Assembly (NCBI RefSeq): GCF_000737515.1
Contig: NZ_CP006587.1
Location: 2,089,001 to 2,153,000 of the forward strand
DNA: 64,000 nt
Source of the DNA: Hymenobacter sp. APR13
GTDB taxonomy: Bacteria; Bacteroidota; Bacteroidia; Cytophagales; Hymenobacteraceae
Direction of reading: 5' to 3'
Positions within the stretch are counted from its first letter, which is position 1. Every line of letters starts with the position of its first letter. The notes under the pieces are model-generated. The model saw only the letters and a list, made by a program, of their open reading frames with translations. It was not told the origin of the DNA and searched no databases. Shown in pieces: positions 34,862 to 47,345 of the stretch. The position numbers and the translations under genes were made by a program.

Positions 34862-34970
34862 CCTGTCACCTGTCACCTGTCACCTGTCACCTGTCACCTG
34901 TCACCTGTCACCTGTCACCTGTCACCTCATCACCTCATCACCTCATCACCTCATCACCTCATCACCTCAA
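34862..34970. repeat. Tandem short repeats CACCTGT and CACCTCAT
   Basis: One partial and eight full CACCTGT heptamers (34861-34922) are followed by five CACCTCAT octamers and one variant (34923-34970). The complementary ATGAGGTG-type tract lies at 34650-34681, so the block is also a large inverted repeat. Confidence 0.9.
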
Positions 34971-34980
34971 TCACCAAAAT

Positions 34981-37900
34981 TCACCCCACCATTTCATTCT
35001 GGCGGCGCAGGCGCTGGCAAAGCACCCGCACTACGTTGCGGAGCACCTCGCCGCGCTCCTCCATCAGCTCGTAGAAATCCTCTTGATCCAGCCGGAACAG
35101 GCGGGCCGGACCGGCGGCCACCGCCGCGGCCGACCGCGGCTCGGCATCGAACAGAGCCAGCTCGCCGAAACACTCGCCCTTTCCGAAGCGGGCCAGCTGC
35201 CGCGGCCCATCCAGGATGTCAACCTCGCCGGCATATACCACAAACAGGCAGGAGCCCAGCTCGCCTTTGCGGAAGATTACCTGCCCGTCGGTGTAGCTGA
35301 CTTCCTGTAGGATTGCCACGATGCTGGTTAGTACGTTTTCGGGCGTTTCGGCAAACAAAGCCGTGCTTTTGAGCAGTAACACCTGCTCGATGATGGAAAC
35401 GGCGGCGGTATCGGGGGCGGGATGCATGAGGTAGGCTGAAAGGGAGGGATGAGCGGCCAGCAGCTGCTGAAAATGCGCGTAGCCGTTAATACGAAGATGG
35501 TCCAGGGCCAGCAGGGCACTTTCGCGCAGCAGGGGCTGGTCGGAGTGCAGGTAAGGCAGCAGCCAGCGCAGGTCGTGGGCGGTGGGCCGCCAGTGGCGCA
35601 ACGCTACGCTGAGGGTCCAGGCGGAGAATACGGCCTCACCCTGACGCACCACAAACGCGCTTAGCGCTTCGGTGCCGGGCAGCGGGGGCAGCAGGTCGTC
35701 GAGGAGGCGGGCCTTTTCGGCCGGATGCAGATGGTCGTCGAGTACGGCCTGCAGGGCCAGGTACAGACTACGCGGTAGCACATTGTCGAGCAGCTCTAAG
35801 GCATTGGCGCGCCGCTCCGGGCTGGCCTGCGCCAAGTTGCGCTGCGCCTGCACCACGGTGGTGGTTTCGTAGAGCTGCACCAGCAAGCTGAAGATACGCT
35901 GCTGCAGGTTGGCCAGCTCATAGGTAAGGCTGGCAGCCAGCGGCCCAGCCGGCGCAGTGCCCAGCCCGCGCAGCAGGCGGTGTGCCAGCGTTATTTCCTC
36001 ACGCAGCAGCTGCTTGAACAGTGGCCGGTCGGTGGGATGAGGGTGAAAGTTGCGCAGGGCCCGCAGGGCGGCGGCGCGTAGCGGCAACGCGGGGCGCTGC
36101 ACCAGTTCCAACAGCAGCAGCCGGCTCGCCGGACTCGCAATGCGGCCCAGGATAGCGGGCAGATGCAGCGAAGTCGGTGTGGTTGGCACTTCCGGCCGTA
36201 GTGCCTGGCGCAGGTGAGGCAGGGCCACATCAGCGAGCTGCACGAGGCAGGCAGTGGCAGGAGCCCTGAAGGCGGCGTGTGGCAGCAGCCGCAGCACGGC
36301 CGGGGCCAGGTCGAGGGTGGCGTGTACTGCGGCTGGCATCTGCAGCACGGCGCGCAGTCCGGCCAGCACCACGCTGGGGTCGGGGCTGTGTAGCGCTTGG
36401 TGCAGCAGTGCCGCCTGTTGCGGAGTGGGCAGGTAGTGGCTGAGCCCCAGCACTGCCTGGCGCGCGGCCGGGGTAGGCAGATCCAGCAGCCGGGCCAAAC
36501 TTTCCTGGGCGAGTGGGCAGTTGGGCTTGGTGGCCAGCCGCCCATGCAGCGCACCAGCGCAGGTTGCCACGTCGGTCAGGTCCAGCAAGGTTTGCAGAGT
36601 TTCCAGAGCCAGTGAGGGGTGGCTGCCGAGGCGCTGAGCCGCCGCCTGGCGCAGGTGCGGAGCAGGGTCGGAGGTGGCCAGCCGGTGCAATACCTCCGGT
36701 GGCAACTGGCTGCTGGGCAGTAGCAGCAGCGCCTGGCTACGCACCTGGTCGTTGGGGTAATGGAGCAGGGTCGGAGCCGCCTCCGCTAGGGCCTCCGGAA
36801 AATGCACCTGCAGCCACTGCAGCGCAGGTAGCACCTCAGTAGGCCGCGAACTGCCAAGGCTGCGCAGCATCAGGGCCCGCGCCGTATCGGGCAGTGCCAG
36901 CTCCCGGTGGTCGATGAAGCGTAGCTCCAGTGCTTCGTGCAGCTCGGCCAGGTAGTGCTGGTAGGCCCGGTGCAGCAGCCACAGCGCCGCTACCAGCAGC
37001 AGCCCCATCCACACCAGATGGCCCCAGGTGCTGCGCAGCCCCAGCAGCGGCAACCCCAAAAACAGCCCCCCCGCCAGCGCCATGCCTAGCGGCTCATACA
37101 GGCCCTTGAGGGTAGTGTGGCCCTGCAAGCGCTGCACCGCACTCAGCGGCTGCAGTAGCACCAGAAAAATTGGGTCGAACACCGCCCGGCGCAGCACTTC
37201 CACCAGCAGATACAGCGTGCAGCAGTAGAGCAGCACCCGGTTTTCGGTGAGGCCCAGGGCTTGCAGCGGTACAAACAGCAGCACCGCTACCAGCAGCGCC
37301 AGTGGCAGCACCGCCAGCGCCCGACGCGCCCCCAGCCGTTCCAGCGTCGGCCTCGAAATCAGGAGCTTAAAGACCGTGGCCAGCAGATACGTAATGGCCA
37401 GTACCTGCCCGATGTAGGCAATCAGGTCAGTATAGTGATGGTAGCGCTGCTTTACGTTCACGAAAAACAGGTACTCGGTGCCGGCCATCACGGCCGCCAG
37501 CGCCAGCACGCCCAGCCCCATGGCCCTTACCAGCGCGGTGCCACCCGGCAGCCACGATACGGCCGCCGGCTGCCAGGGCCGCGCCGGCATGTGGCGCGCG
37601 TGCAGCGGGTGCCGCCGCAAGATGGCGCGCAACGTGAAAAACGTGCTGGCATACAGCAGCAGCGCCGTCGCCAGTAGCAACGTTAGTTGGGCATGAGCAT
37701 AGACGGTGGTGGCCAGCACGGCCCCCAGGGCTTTAGCCGGCAGGTCGCCGGCGCTGATGAGGCTGAACAGCCGCTTGCTCTGCCGCACATCAAACACCAG
37801 CGCCGATAGCCCCCAGAATTCCAGGTTGGTGAGCAGATAAATCAGGCGGTAGCCCACGACCAAGGCCAGCACCGCCGCCAGCGAGTGGCCCAGCAGCAGC

Positions 37901-38208
37901 AGCGCCGCCACCCCGCCCGTGAGCAGCAGCACCGCTACCAGCACCCACACCGCCAGATACCGTAACGACAGCCGGTGCTCCAGCCGGGCGTAGGCGCGCC
38001 CCACCAGCACCAGCGCCAGTGCCGCCACCAGGTACGAGAGCGGCAGGCTGTGGTCGGGGTGGCTTTCCAGCAGCACCACCGAGGCCGTCACGTACACCAG
38101 CATGGTGCCGGCTCCCAGCAGGAAGTGGTGCAGGAAAAACAGCCAGACGGTAGTTGCCTCCGGGGTGCGAATGCCGAGCAGCCGGTGCCAGTACTGCGCT
38201 GCGTTCAT
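34981..38208 (-). CDS. Nucleotide-transporter-like/HEAT-repeat/cNMP-binding fusion protein
   Basis: A 1075-residue three-part protein. Residues ~1-410 form about 12 membrane helices like MFS/ADP-ATP-translocase-type (NTT) carriers (for example TTVWLFFLHHFLLGAGTMLV). Residues ~430-930 are leucine-rich HEAT-like helical repeats (RALMLRSLGSSRPTEVLPAL, QALLLLPSSQLPPEVLHRLA). Residues ~945-1070 are a cyclic-nucleotide-binding domain: FRKGELGSCLFVVYAGEVDI then GKGECFGELALFDAEPRSAA, retaining the Glu and Arg of the phosphate-binding cassette. NTT-HEAT fusions are known in free-living bacteria. The neighbouring cyclase operon could make the ligand. Transport activity is inferred. Confidence 0.85.
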   Translation of the reverse strand: MNAAQYWHRLLGIRTPEATTVWLFFLHHFLLGAGTMLVYVTASVVLLESHPDHSLPLSYLVAALALVLVGRAYARLEHRLSLRYLAVWVLVAVLLLTGGVAALLLLGHSLAAVLALVVGYRLIYLLTNLEFWGLSALVFDVRQSKRLFSLISAGDLPAKALGAVLATTVYAHAQLTLLLATALLLYASTFFTLRAILRRHPLHARHMPARPWQPAAVSWLPGGTALVRAMGLGVLALAAVMAGTEYLFFVNVKQRYHHYTDLIAYIGQVLAITYLLATVFKLLISRPTLERLGARRALAVLPLALLVAVLLFVPLQALGLTENRVLLYCCTLYLLVEVLRRAVFDPIFLVLLQPLSAVQRLQGHTTLKGLYEPLGMALAGGLFLGLPLLGLRSTWGHLVWMGLLLVAALWLLHRAYQHYLAELHEALELRFIDHRELALPDTARALMLRSLGSSRPTEVLPALQWLQVHFPEALAEAAPTLLHYPNDQVRSQALLLLPSSQLPPEVLHRLATSDPAPHLRQAAAQRLGSHPSLALETLQTLLDLTDVATCAGALHGRLATKPNCPLAQESLARLLDLPTPAARQAVLGLSHYLPTPQQAALLHQALHSPDPSVVLAGLRAVLQMPAAVHATLDLAPAVLRLLPHAAFRAPATACLVQLADVALPHLRQALRPEVPTTPTSLHLPAILGRIASPASRLLLLELVQRPALPLRAAALRALRNFHPHPTDRPLFKQLLREEITLAHRLLRGLGTAPAGPLAASLTYELANLQQRIFSLLVQLYETTTVVQAQRNLAQASPERRANALELLDNVLPRSLYLALQAVLDDHLHPAEKARLLDDLLPPLPGTEALSAFVVRQGEAVFSAWTLSVALRHWRPTAHDLRWLLPYLHSDQPLLRESALLALDHLRINGYAHFQQLLAAHPSLSAYLMHPAPDTAAVSIIEQVLLLKSTALFAETPENVLTSIVAILQEVSYTDGQVIFRKGELGSCLFVVYAGEVDILDGPRQLARFGKGECFGELALFDAEPRSAAAVAAGPARLFRLDQEDFYELMEERGEVLRNVVRVLCQRLRRQNEMVG

Positions 38209-38373
38209 CAGATCAGGGTGTTTGATTCGATATTTTGTATAATATATTATTAATTAAGTATAAAAATGCCAGGCAAGCCAGAAAAGTAGCTTCAGCCACG
38301 GCCTGCTACGCGGGCAGCAGCAATCGTGAGTCACCGACCGCATAACCGCCTTGCCGACAGGCCCAAACGCAAA

Positions 38374-38406
38374 CTTCCCCGGCCGGCACAGGGCCGGTCG
38401 GGGAAG
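38374..38406 (-). terminator. Rho-independent terminator
   Basis: A 13-bp stem with one G-T pair (38374-38386 with 38394-38406), loop about 7 nt. On the minus strand TTTGCGTTT follows. It ends the small gene at 38434-38742. Confidence 0.7.
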
Positions 38407-38433
38407 CTTGCGGGTCAGAAAATCAGAAAGGGC

Positions 38434-38742
38434 TTAGTTCAGCCACACGGTCAGAATTACTTCGAAACGGTGGGGGGCAAAAGCGTTGTAAAAGGGTGCT
38501 TCGCCCTGAAAGCCCAGCACGTGGATGAGCGGTATGCCTTCGGTGCGCGAATCGACTACGCGCACCGGGTACAGCTCGCCTTCCGCAGGCCAGTCGCCTA
38601 CGTGGTTGTAGGGGCGTTGGCTGTCGTCTACGCAGCGGGCGTAATCGACGAAGGGAGCGTGCCGGGTGGCTTCGGCCAGGGTCAGGTTATCTACTTCGTA
38701 TGCCATAAGCTCTTTTACAAAAAGCGGGAGGTTTTGATTCAT
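38434..38742 (-). CDS. Small hypothetical protein
   Basis: A 102-residue soluble protein starting at ATG 38742 (MNQNLPLFVKELMAYEVDNL). Upstream in-frame residues read through a degraded family B repeat (CGATTCCTCGGCAAGCTCGGA), so I exclude them. Mixed alpha/beta, acidic, with a repeated-looking PYNHVGDWPAEGELYPV middle and FEVILTVWLN strand end. No family recognised. It has its own downstream terminator. Confidence 0.65.
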   Translation of the reverse strand: MNQNLPLFVKELMAYEVDNLTLAEATRHAPFVDYARCVDDSQRPYNHVGDWPAEGELYPVRVVDSRTEGIPLIHVLGFQGEAPFYNAFAPHRFEVILTVWLN

Positions 38743-38866
38743 TGGAGAGCCGCAAAGTGGCTCCGGGGTTGCAGGCGGTGAGGTAATAAGTTGGTGATAA
38801 TCAGTGCGGCTTTCTGCGATTCCTCGGCAAGCTCGGAACAACGTTCTGGCAAATCAATATCCAACC

Positions 38867-41398
38867 TTACAGGCTAAACTGCAAACTGAATTTCACCCCA
38901 AAGTTACGGGCTCCCGGCGAGTTTCGGTAGGTGAGGCGGTGCAGGAAATCAACGCGCGCCACCCGGAAGATGTTTTCGACGCCGTAGCCGACCTCCGTGT
39001 AGGGCAGGCGGCCTAGCGGCTGGAAGCGGGGCAGCGGCTCGCCGCTGGCGGGGTCGAGCTGCGGGATGATGGCGTCGTTAGCGCGGGCTACGCCGCCGTA
39101 GAGCACGTTGCCGGTGGCCACTAGGCGCCAGTTCAGCTGCCTGATGGCCGGCACCGAGTTCAGCAGGAAGCCCTCGAAACGGTGGTCGAGGCGCAGGGCC
39201 ACGTACCGGTCGCTCACGAACTCGAAGAAGCGCATCAGGTTGTAGGCCCCGGCGTTGTAGAACGGCGACTGGTTGCCGAGGTGGGTTTTGAGCACCGGAT
39301 ACGGTACGGTGCTCGGAATGTAGCCCGCATCGAGCGTGTAGGTGCTGCGGCCCAGCTGGCCCAGGCGCACGCTCTGCTCCACCAGCAGGTTGAGCTTGTG
39401 GTAGCGGAAGTCGCCGCCTAGGAAGCAGTTGAGACCCAGCGTGTAGCGTAGCGTGGTGATGGGCAGGCGCTTGAGGCCGAACGAGGTGCGGCGGTTCTGA
39501 TTTTCGTTCTGCACCAGCACCTCGTCGGGCGCGTAGCGCGACTCCAGCACGATTTCCGACAAGCTGAACTGGTCGTCGGTGGGGGCGCCCACGCGCACGT
39601 CGCCGGTGTAGTAGGCGAAGCGGTAGAGCGGCCGGAACTGCTGGTGCCGGAACGTGACCTTCTGGGTGAAGCCCCGGAACAGATCCGACTGCAACGATAG
39701 CGCCGACAGGTCGCGGAGGATAGGCCGGCCGTTGTCGATGTTGCCGAGGCGGGCCGAGGCCTCAAACAGCGGGTTTTCCAGCGCGTAATCGTTGTCGAGC
39801 AGGGCCACTTGGTCGAGGTCGTGGCGGTATTCGAAGCCGACAGTGGTCCAGGAGCGGCGGTCGAGGACGTGGGTGGCGCGGGCGCCGTACTTGAAGCGGC
39901 CGTCGCGCAGGCCGTAAGCCAGGTAAGCCCGCACCGTCCAGTCGCGGCTGATTTCGGGCGTGGTTCGGAACCCGATGCGCGGCCGCAGCCCCTCGATGTT
40001 GTTGTAGCCCACGGTGGCTAGCACCGGCCCCAGGTCGAACTTGCCCACCCGGTAGTAGCCGTTCACCACCACATCAGCCACCTCCAGTAACGAGCGCACG
40101 GCCGGCAGCTTGCGCACCGAATCCAGCACCATCAGGGTGCGCTGCTCCTGCACGCTCAGCGTATCGGGCCGGTTCAGCTCAAAGAAATTGTCGGGCTCTT
40201 TGCTGGCCGGGCCCACCGGGGCAGCCAGGGTTTCCAGCGGCCGGTCGTAGAAAGCCAGCGGGTGCTCTTTCTGGGCCTCGAAGTTGGAGTTGATGGTGAC
40301 AAAGCGGGCCACCACGCCAGTGCTTTGCTGGAGGGGCCGGATGCCCACCACCACTCGCGTCTGCAGCGGCAGCCAGGGCCCGGCCGCCGTGGGCGTCAGG
40401 TCCTGCTTTACCTTGATTTGGTCGATGAAGTTGAGGTTGGCTTCGGGGCTGACATACACGTCGATACGGCGTAGCGCGTAGCTGTCGGCCGTAATCCAGA
40501 TGGTGCCCGTGAAGGCCAGGTCCTGGGCGCGGCGCGGCGTCACGGCCAGCTGGTAGCAGTAGTCTTTGCCAATGAAAACCGAGTCCTGCAGCTCGTACTC
40601 GTAGGAGAACTTCCAGCCGTCGGCAATCGGCGACACGAAGTCCTTGCCCATGATTTGCTGCCAGTTGCGGTAGAAGTCCCAGTCCTGAAACGAGGAGCCC
40701 GTGACCTGCGAAATCACCGAGCCCTCGCGCGGGGCCATGCCGCGCATACGGCTGTGCCGGATTTCCTCGCGGCGGCGCAGCGGCTGGCGCAGCACGTAGT
40801 AGCGCGAGTCGATTTCGGTGGCGAAGATGGGCACCACTGGCTTGCCGTTGGCGCCGCGCTCCAGCCCCAGGCTGTCGGCCACGGCCGTCATCTGGCGCAG
40901 CACCTTGCGGTTGCTCAGCTCCGAGGGCAGGTTGTTGAGGCTGATTTCGGTGCGGTTGTAAGAGTCGAACTCGAAGGCATCCAGCTGGGCCTTGTTGTTG
41001 CGGGGTTTCTGCTGCTGCACGCGCCGCATGATGGCGTAGGCCGGATTCTCGCGGGGCCGCACCACCACCTCGCCCAAGCTCACGGCCCCGGCGCCCAGCG
41101 CAAAGTCGATGGTCTGGCGCGCGGCCTGCTGCCGGATGGGTTTTTTCAGGGCCGCAAAGCCCATGGCCGAAGCCACCACCGTGTCGGCCGGGGCGGTGCT
41201 GAGGGTGTAGCGGCCGTTTTCATCGGCGGTGGCGCCGGCCGTGGTGCCGGGCACGAACACCGACGCGAATGGCACCGGCTTGCCCGTGGCGGCCTCCGTA
41301 ATGCGGCCGGTCAGCAGCAGCTGCTGGGCCTGGGTTGAACCGGCGCCGGCCAGCAGCAAAAGCAACAACAGAAAGTGGTAGCGGTAAGGAAGCAACAA
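38867..41398 (-). CDS. DUF5686-type outer-membrane protein with carboxypeptidase-like domain
   Basis: An 843-residue Bacteroidota envelope protein. Signal peptide LLLLLLLAGAGSTQAQ, then a carboxypeptidase-regulatory-like (CarboxypepD_reg) beta domain: LTGRITEAATGKPVPFASVF and DENGRYTLS. The segment VVVRPRENPAYAIMRRVQQQ is the signature of the DUF5686 family. The C-terminal ~400 residues alternate as outer-membrane beta strands and end FGVKFSLQFSL. The only in-frame start near the signal peptide is TTG at 41398, so the start is uncertain. The exact role is unknown; related proteins occur beside TonB-dependent systems. Confidence 0.85.
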   Translation of the reverse strand: MLLPYRYHFLLLLLLLAGAGSTQAQQLLLTGRITEAATGKPVPFASVFVPGTTAGATADENGRYTLSTAPADTVVASAMGFAALKKPIRQQAARQTIDFALGAGAVSLGEVVVRPRENPAYAIMRRVQQQKPRNNKAQLDAFEFDSYNRTEISLNNLPSELSNRKVLRQMTAVADSLGLERGANGKPVVPIFATEIDSRYYVLRQPLRRREEIRHSRMRGMAPREGSVISQVTGSSFQDWDFYRNWQQIMGKDFVSPIADGWKFSYEYELQDSVFIGKDYCYQLAVTPRRAQDLAFTGTIWITADSYALRRIDVYVSPEANLNFIDQIKVKQDLTPTAAGPWLPLQTRVVVGIRPLQQSTGVVARFVTINSNFEAQKEHPLAFYDRPLETLAAPVGPASKEPDNFFELNRPDTLSVQEQRTLMVLDSVRKLPAVRSLLEVADVVVNGYYRVGKFDLGPVLATVGYNNIEGLRPRIGFRTTPEISRDWTVRAYLAYGLRDGRFKYGARATHVLDRRSWTTVGFEYRHDLDQVALLDNDYALENPLFEASARLGNIDNGRPILRDLSALSLQSDLFRGFTQKVTFRHQQFRPLYRFAYYTGDVRVGAPTDDQFSLSEIVLESRYAPDEVLVQNENQNRRTSFGLKRLPITTLRYTLGLNCFLGGDFRYHKLNLLVEQSVRLGQLGRSTYTLDAGYIPSTVPYPVLKTHLGNQSPFYNAGAYNLMRFFEFVSDRYVALRLDHRFEGFLLNSVPAIRQLNWRLVATGNVLYGGVARANDAIIPQLDPASGEPLPRFQPLGRLPYTEVGYGVENIFRVARVDFLHRLTYRNSPGARNFGVKFSLQFSL

Positions 41399-41575
41399 GG
41401 GTAATCGGCAGCTGGAAATCAGATAAGTGACAGACGGCGAGGCGTAAGATACGGCTTTCGGATAGCCCTGCCATGCCTCTCACATAGCGCAAGCGAAAAA
41501 GCACCCGCTACGTTCCGCCATCCTTGTATACAAGAGGGTTGTCGTCAGGTTATCAAATTGTTAGCATACTGCGGG

Positions 41576-42697
41576 CTACTGCACCACCACTTCCACCCGG
41601 CGGTTGCGGGGGCGCTGCTGCGGGTCGCGGTTGTCGGCCACGGGGCGCGTGCCGCCGTAGCCCCGCGCCAGCAGCCGCACCGAGTCGATGCCCTGCTGCA
41701 CCAGGTAGCGGCGCACCACCCGGGCCCGCTGCTGGGAGAGGCGCAGGTTCAGGTGGGCCTCGCCCACGTTATCGGTGTGGCCGGCCACTTCCAGGCGCAG
41801 GCCGGGCTGGCGGCGCAGCGTCTGGGCCAGCTCGTTGAGCGTAGGAAGGCTGGAGGGCAGCAGCTCCGCTGTGCTTTGGGCGAAGTACAGGTTGGGCAGC
41901 GTGACGGCCGCGCCCCTGGCCAGGTTGCCCAGCTCCGCCAGCGCCGGCGGGTCGTTTTTAGGCGGAAGCGGCCGGGCGACCCCGACGGACCGGGGAGCCG
42001 GCTTCGCCGGGGCGGCGGGGCGGGGCTTGGGCAGTGGGGCGGACGCGGGGCGCGGGCGGTAGCCGATGACCAGAGCCGCTTTGGCGGGCACAGACGTGAT
42101 ACGGGCCCGCCGGGCGGCCATAAAAGCGGCCGTGTCGGCGGCGGTAGCGAGCTTAACCCGCACTGGCCGCGCCGACCAGAGGTAGCTCATTGGAATGGGC
42201 TGAATGTTGGACTGCCCGCCGAAGAAATCCGTTATCGACGCGTCGGGCCGCTGCCAGGCCAGCAGCAGCCGGGAGTCCAGCGCGTTCTGGTAGTACTCCA
42301 CCCGCAGCGCGTAGCGCTTCCCGGCCTCCAGCCGCACGCGGGCTTGGCCCTTGGTAAAGTGCTGGTCGCGCCAGGAGTCGAACAGCAGCTGGTTGTCCAG
42401 CCACATCCGCACGCCGTCGTCCACGGTCAGGTGCAGCACGTACTGGCCCGTCACGGGCGCTTCCAGAAAACCCGTCCAGCGCACCGAGAAATGCTCGGCC
42501 GGTACGCCCGGGGCGGGCGGCAATTTGCGCCACTCAAAATCCAGCTGGTTGTCAATGCGCGTCAGTACGGCCCGCTCGAAATTCTGCCCCCGGTAATACG
42601 TGCCCGTCAGGCCGCGCGGCGTCAGGGTTTGAGCGGGGCTGAGGAGCGGAGCCAGGAGCAGGGCGGCAACCCCGGCGGCGTAGGATAGTGGTAGCAT
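41576..42697 (-). CDS. PA14-domain OmpA-family protein
   Basis: A 373-residue envelope protein. Signal peptide ending at SPAQT, then a PA14 domain at about residues 30-155 (GLTGTYYRGQNFE, SVRWTGFLEAPVTGQYVLHL, DDGVRMWLDNQLL), which commonly binds carbohydrate. A proline/alanine linker follows. The OmpA C-terminal peptidoglycan-binding domain (residues ~270-373) has LRLEVAGHTDNVGEAHLNL, LSQQRARVVRRYL and NRRVEVVVQ. I use the ATG at 42697; a TTG 24 bp earlier is possible. It probably tethers the outer membrane to peptidoglycan with a glycan-binding module. Confidence 0.92.
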   Translation of the reverse strand: MLPLSYAAGVAALLLAPLLSPAQTLTPRGLTGTYYRGQNFERAVLTRIDNQLDFEWRKLPPAPGVPAEHFSVRWTGFLEAPVTGQYVLHLTVDDGVRMWLDNQLLFDSWRDQHFTKGQARVRLEAGKRYALRVEYYQNALDSRLLLAWQRPDASITDFFGGQSNIQPIPMSYLWSARPVRVKLATAADTAAFMAARRARITSVPAKAALVIGYRPRPASAPLPKPRPAAPAKPAPRSVGVARPLPPKNDPPALAELGNLARGAAVTLPNLYFAQSTAELLPSSLPTLNELAQTLRRQPGLRLEVAGHTDNVGEAHLNLRLSQQRARVVRRYLVQQGIDSVRLLARGYGGTRPVADNRDPQQRPRNRRVEVVVQ

Positions 42698-42817
42698 GAT
42701 AAAAGAGTAAGTGATATGCAAGACTCAAACCAGGCAAACCGCCTCTCATTTCAACGAAGAATTCAACGCCTCATTGTGCCCATTTCACCAAACGCTCCGC
42801 ACTGCCAACGCGGCCCG

Positions 42818-42849
42818 TTGCAATTCCTGGGTTTCCGGTTGTATCTTCG
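42818..42849 (+). promoter_or_regulatory. Candidate metH promoter
   Basis: TTG at 42818-42820, a 21-bp spacer and TATCTTCG at 42842-42849 (one mismatch to TAnnTTTG). The predicted start would fall just before the SAM riboswitch P1 stem. Confidence 0.55.
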
Positions 42850-42857
42850 CTGCGTTA

Positions 42858-42967
42858 CTTATCCAGAAAGACCGAGGGATTGGGCCCGATGACGTCTTAG
42901 CAACCTGAAATAAAACAAGGTGCTAATTCCCTTTTCAGGGCCTTTGCGGGCGCTGGAAGAAGATAAG
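42858..42967 (+). promoter_or_regulatory. SAM-I (S-box) riboswitch upstream of metH
   Basis: P1 arms CTTATC (42858-42863) and GATAAG (42962-42967) enclose the class signature: GAGGGATTGGGCCCGATGA, then GCAACCTG, then AAGGTGCTAATTCCC. This is the SAM-I consensus of GAGGGA-GGCCC-GCAACC-GGTGCTAA. It should bind S-adenosylmethionine and lower expression of metH (75 bp downstream) and probably metF. A U-rich terminator is not obvious after P1, so control may be at translation. Confidence 0.92.
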
Positions 42968-43041
42968 AACAGGATTCGCGTCCCGCGCGGCTCTTTCTGG
43001 ATAGGCACTTTTTGCTGCTGATTTTCTTTAGAAGAGCCGAT

Positions 43042-46767
<3,726 letters not shown>

Positions 46768-46798
46768 CGCATGGACCGTCGCAACGAACCTGACGAGA

Positions 46799-47314
46799 CG
46801 CCTCACCCCCCGGCCCCCTCTCCGAAAAAGGAGAGGGGGAGCCAGACGATGGACCGGTCAGAGGTTGTTCTGCCACAGGAAAAGGCCTTTACCACCGACA
46901 AGCGGCAGTATGGCAAGCTCAGCCTGAAAGACCGAAGTCGGGCTATGCGCCATGCGCCCACGGAAGCGGAAGAAGCCCTTTGGCAGCTGGTGCGTGGCAA
47001 TGCACTGGGGGCTAAGTTCCGGCGCCAGCACAGCATCGACCGGTATATCGTGGATTTTGTGAGCCTGCGCCACAAGCTGATCCTGGAAGTTGATGGCGAA
47101 GGTCATTATCAGCCTGATCAGCAGGATTACGATGCTGGTCGCACAGCACTTCTTGCCGAGTTAGGCTACCGACTGCTGCGGTTTTCCAACGCCCAGGTCC
47201 TCACACAACCCCGACGAACAATAGCCACCATCAAACTTCACCTCACCTCAACTGCCCAATAACGCGTCAGGCTCCCCCTCTCCTTTTTCGGAGAGGGGGC
47301 CGGGGGGTGAGGCG
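46799..47314 (+). mobile_element. Cassette: DUF559 endonuclease gene between ~50-bp inverted repeats
   Basis: Left arm 46799-46848 and right arm 47265-47314 are inverted repeats of 50 bp with one mismatch. Each contains CCCCCCGGCCCCCTCTCC and an internal GGAGAGGGGGAGCC half. They abut the DUF559 coding sequence exactly: its ATG follows the left arm directly and its stop ends 2 bp before the right arm. The cassette splits metH from metF. No target-site duplication is visible. The same arms occur without the gene at 59546-59782. Confidence 0.7.
46849..47262 (+). CDS. DUF559-family endonuclease (Vsr/PD-(D/E)XK-like)
   Basis: A 137-residue small nuclease-fold protein. Signature: [40 protein letters not shown], and [20 protein letters not shown] with catalytic-type D-(x)n-ExDG, then [17 protein letters not shown]559 proteins share the PD-(D/E)XK/Vsr fold and are widespread but poorly understood. 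I start at ATG 46849, right at the edge of the left inverted repeat; an upstream in-frame start would translate the repeat ([14 protein letters not shown]). No DNA methylase or other partner is adjacent. It may act on the flanking repeats, which is an inference. Confidence 0.85.
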   Translation: MDRSEVVLPQEKAFTTDKRQYGKLSLKDRSRAMRHAPTEAEEALWQLVRGNALGAKFRRQHSIDRYIVDFVSLRHKLILEVDGEGHYQPDQQDYDAGRTALLAELGYRLLRFSNAQVLTQPRRTIATIKLHLTSTAQ

Positions 47315-47345
47315 CCCACCAGCACGAGCCGGACCACCGACCGAT

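Larger units (their letters stand above)
34650..34980. other. 331-bp composite repeat region between convergent genes
   Basis: This holds, in order, an ATGAGGTG-type repeat tract (34650-34681), a family A copy (34682-34727), a family E solo arm (34732-34780), a family B copy (34819-34857) and a tandem 7-bp/8-bp array (34862-34970). No gene is present. Confidence 0.8.

Noticed and set aside
34862..34970. CRISPR or coding minisatellite
   Set aside because: The repeats are 7 and 8 bp with no spacers and lie between convergent genes; no frame is maintained.
46771..46848. N-terminal extension of the DUF559 protein ([14 protein letters not shown])
   Set aside because: It translates the family E inverted repeat, and an ATG follows exactly at the repeat edge.
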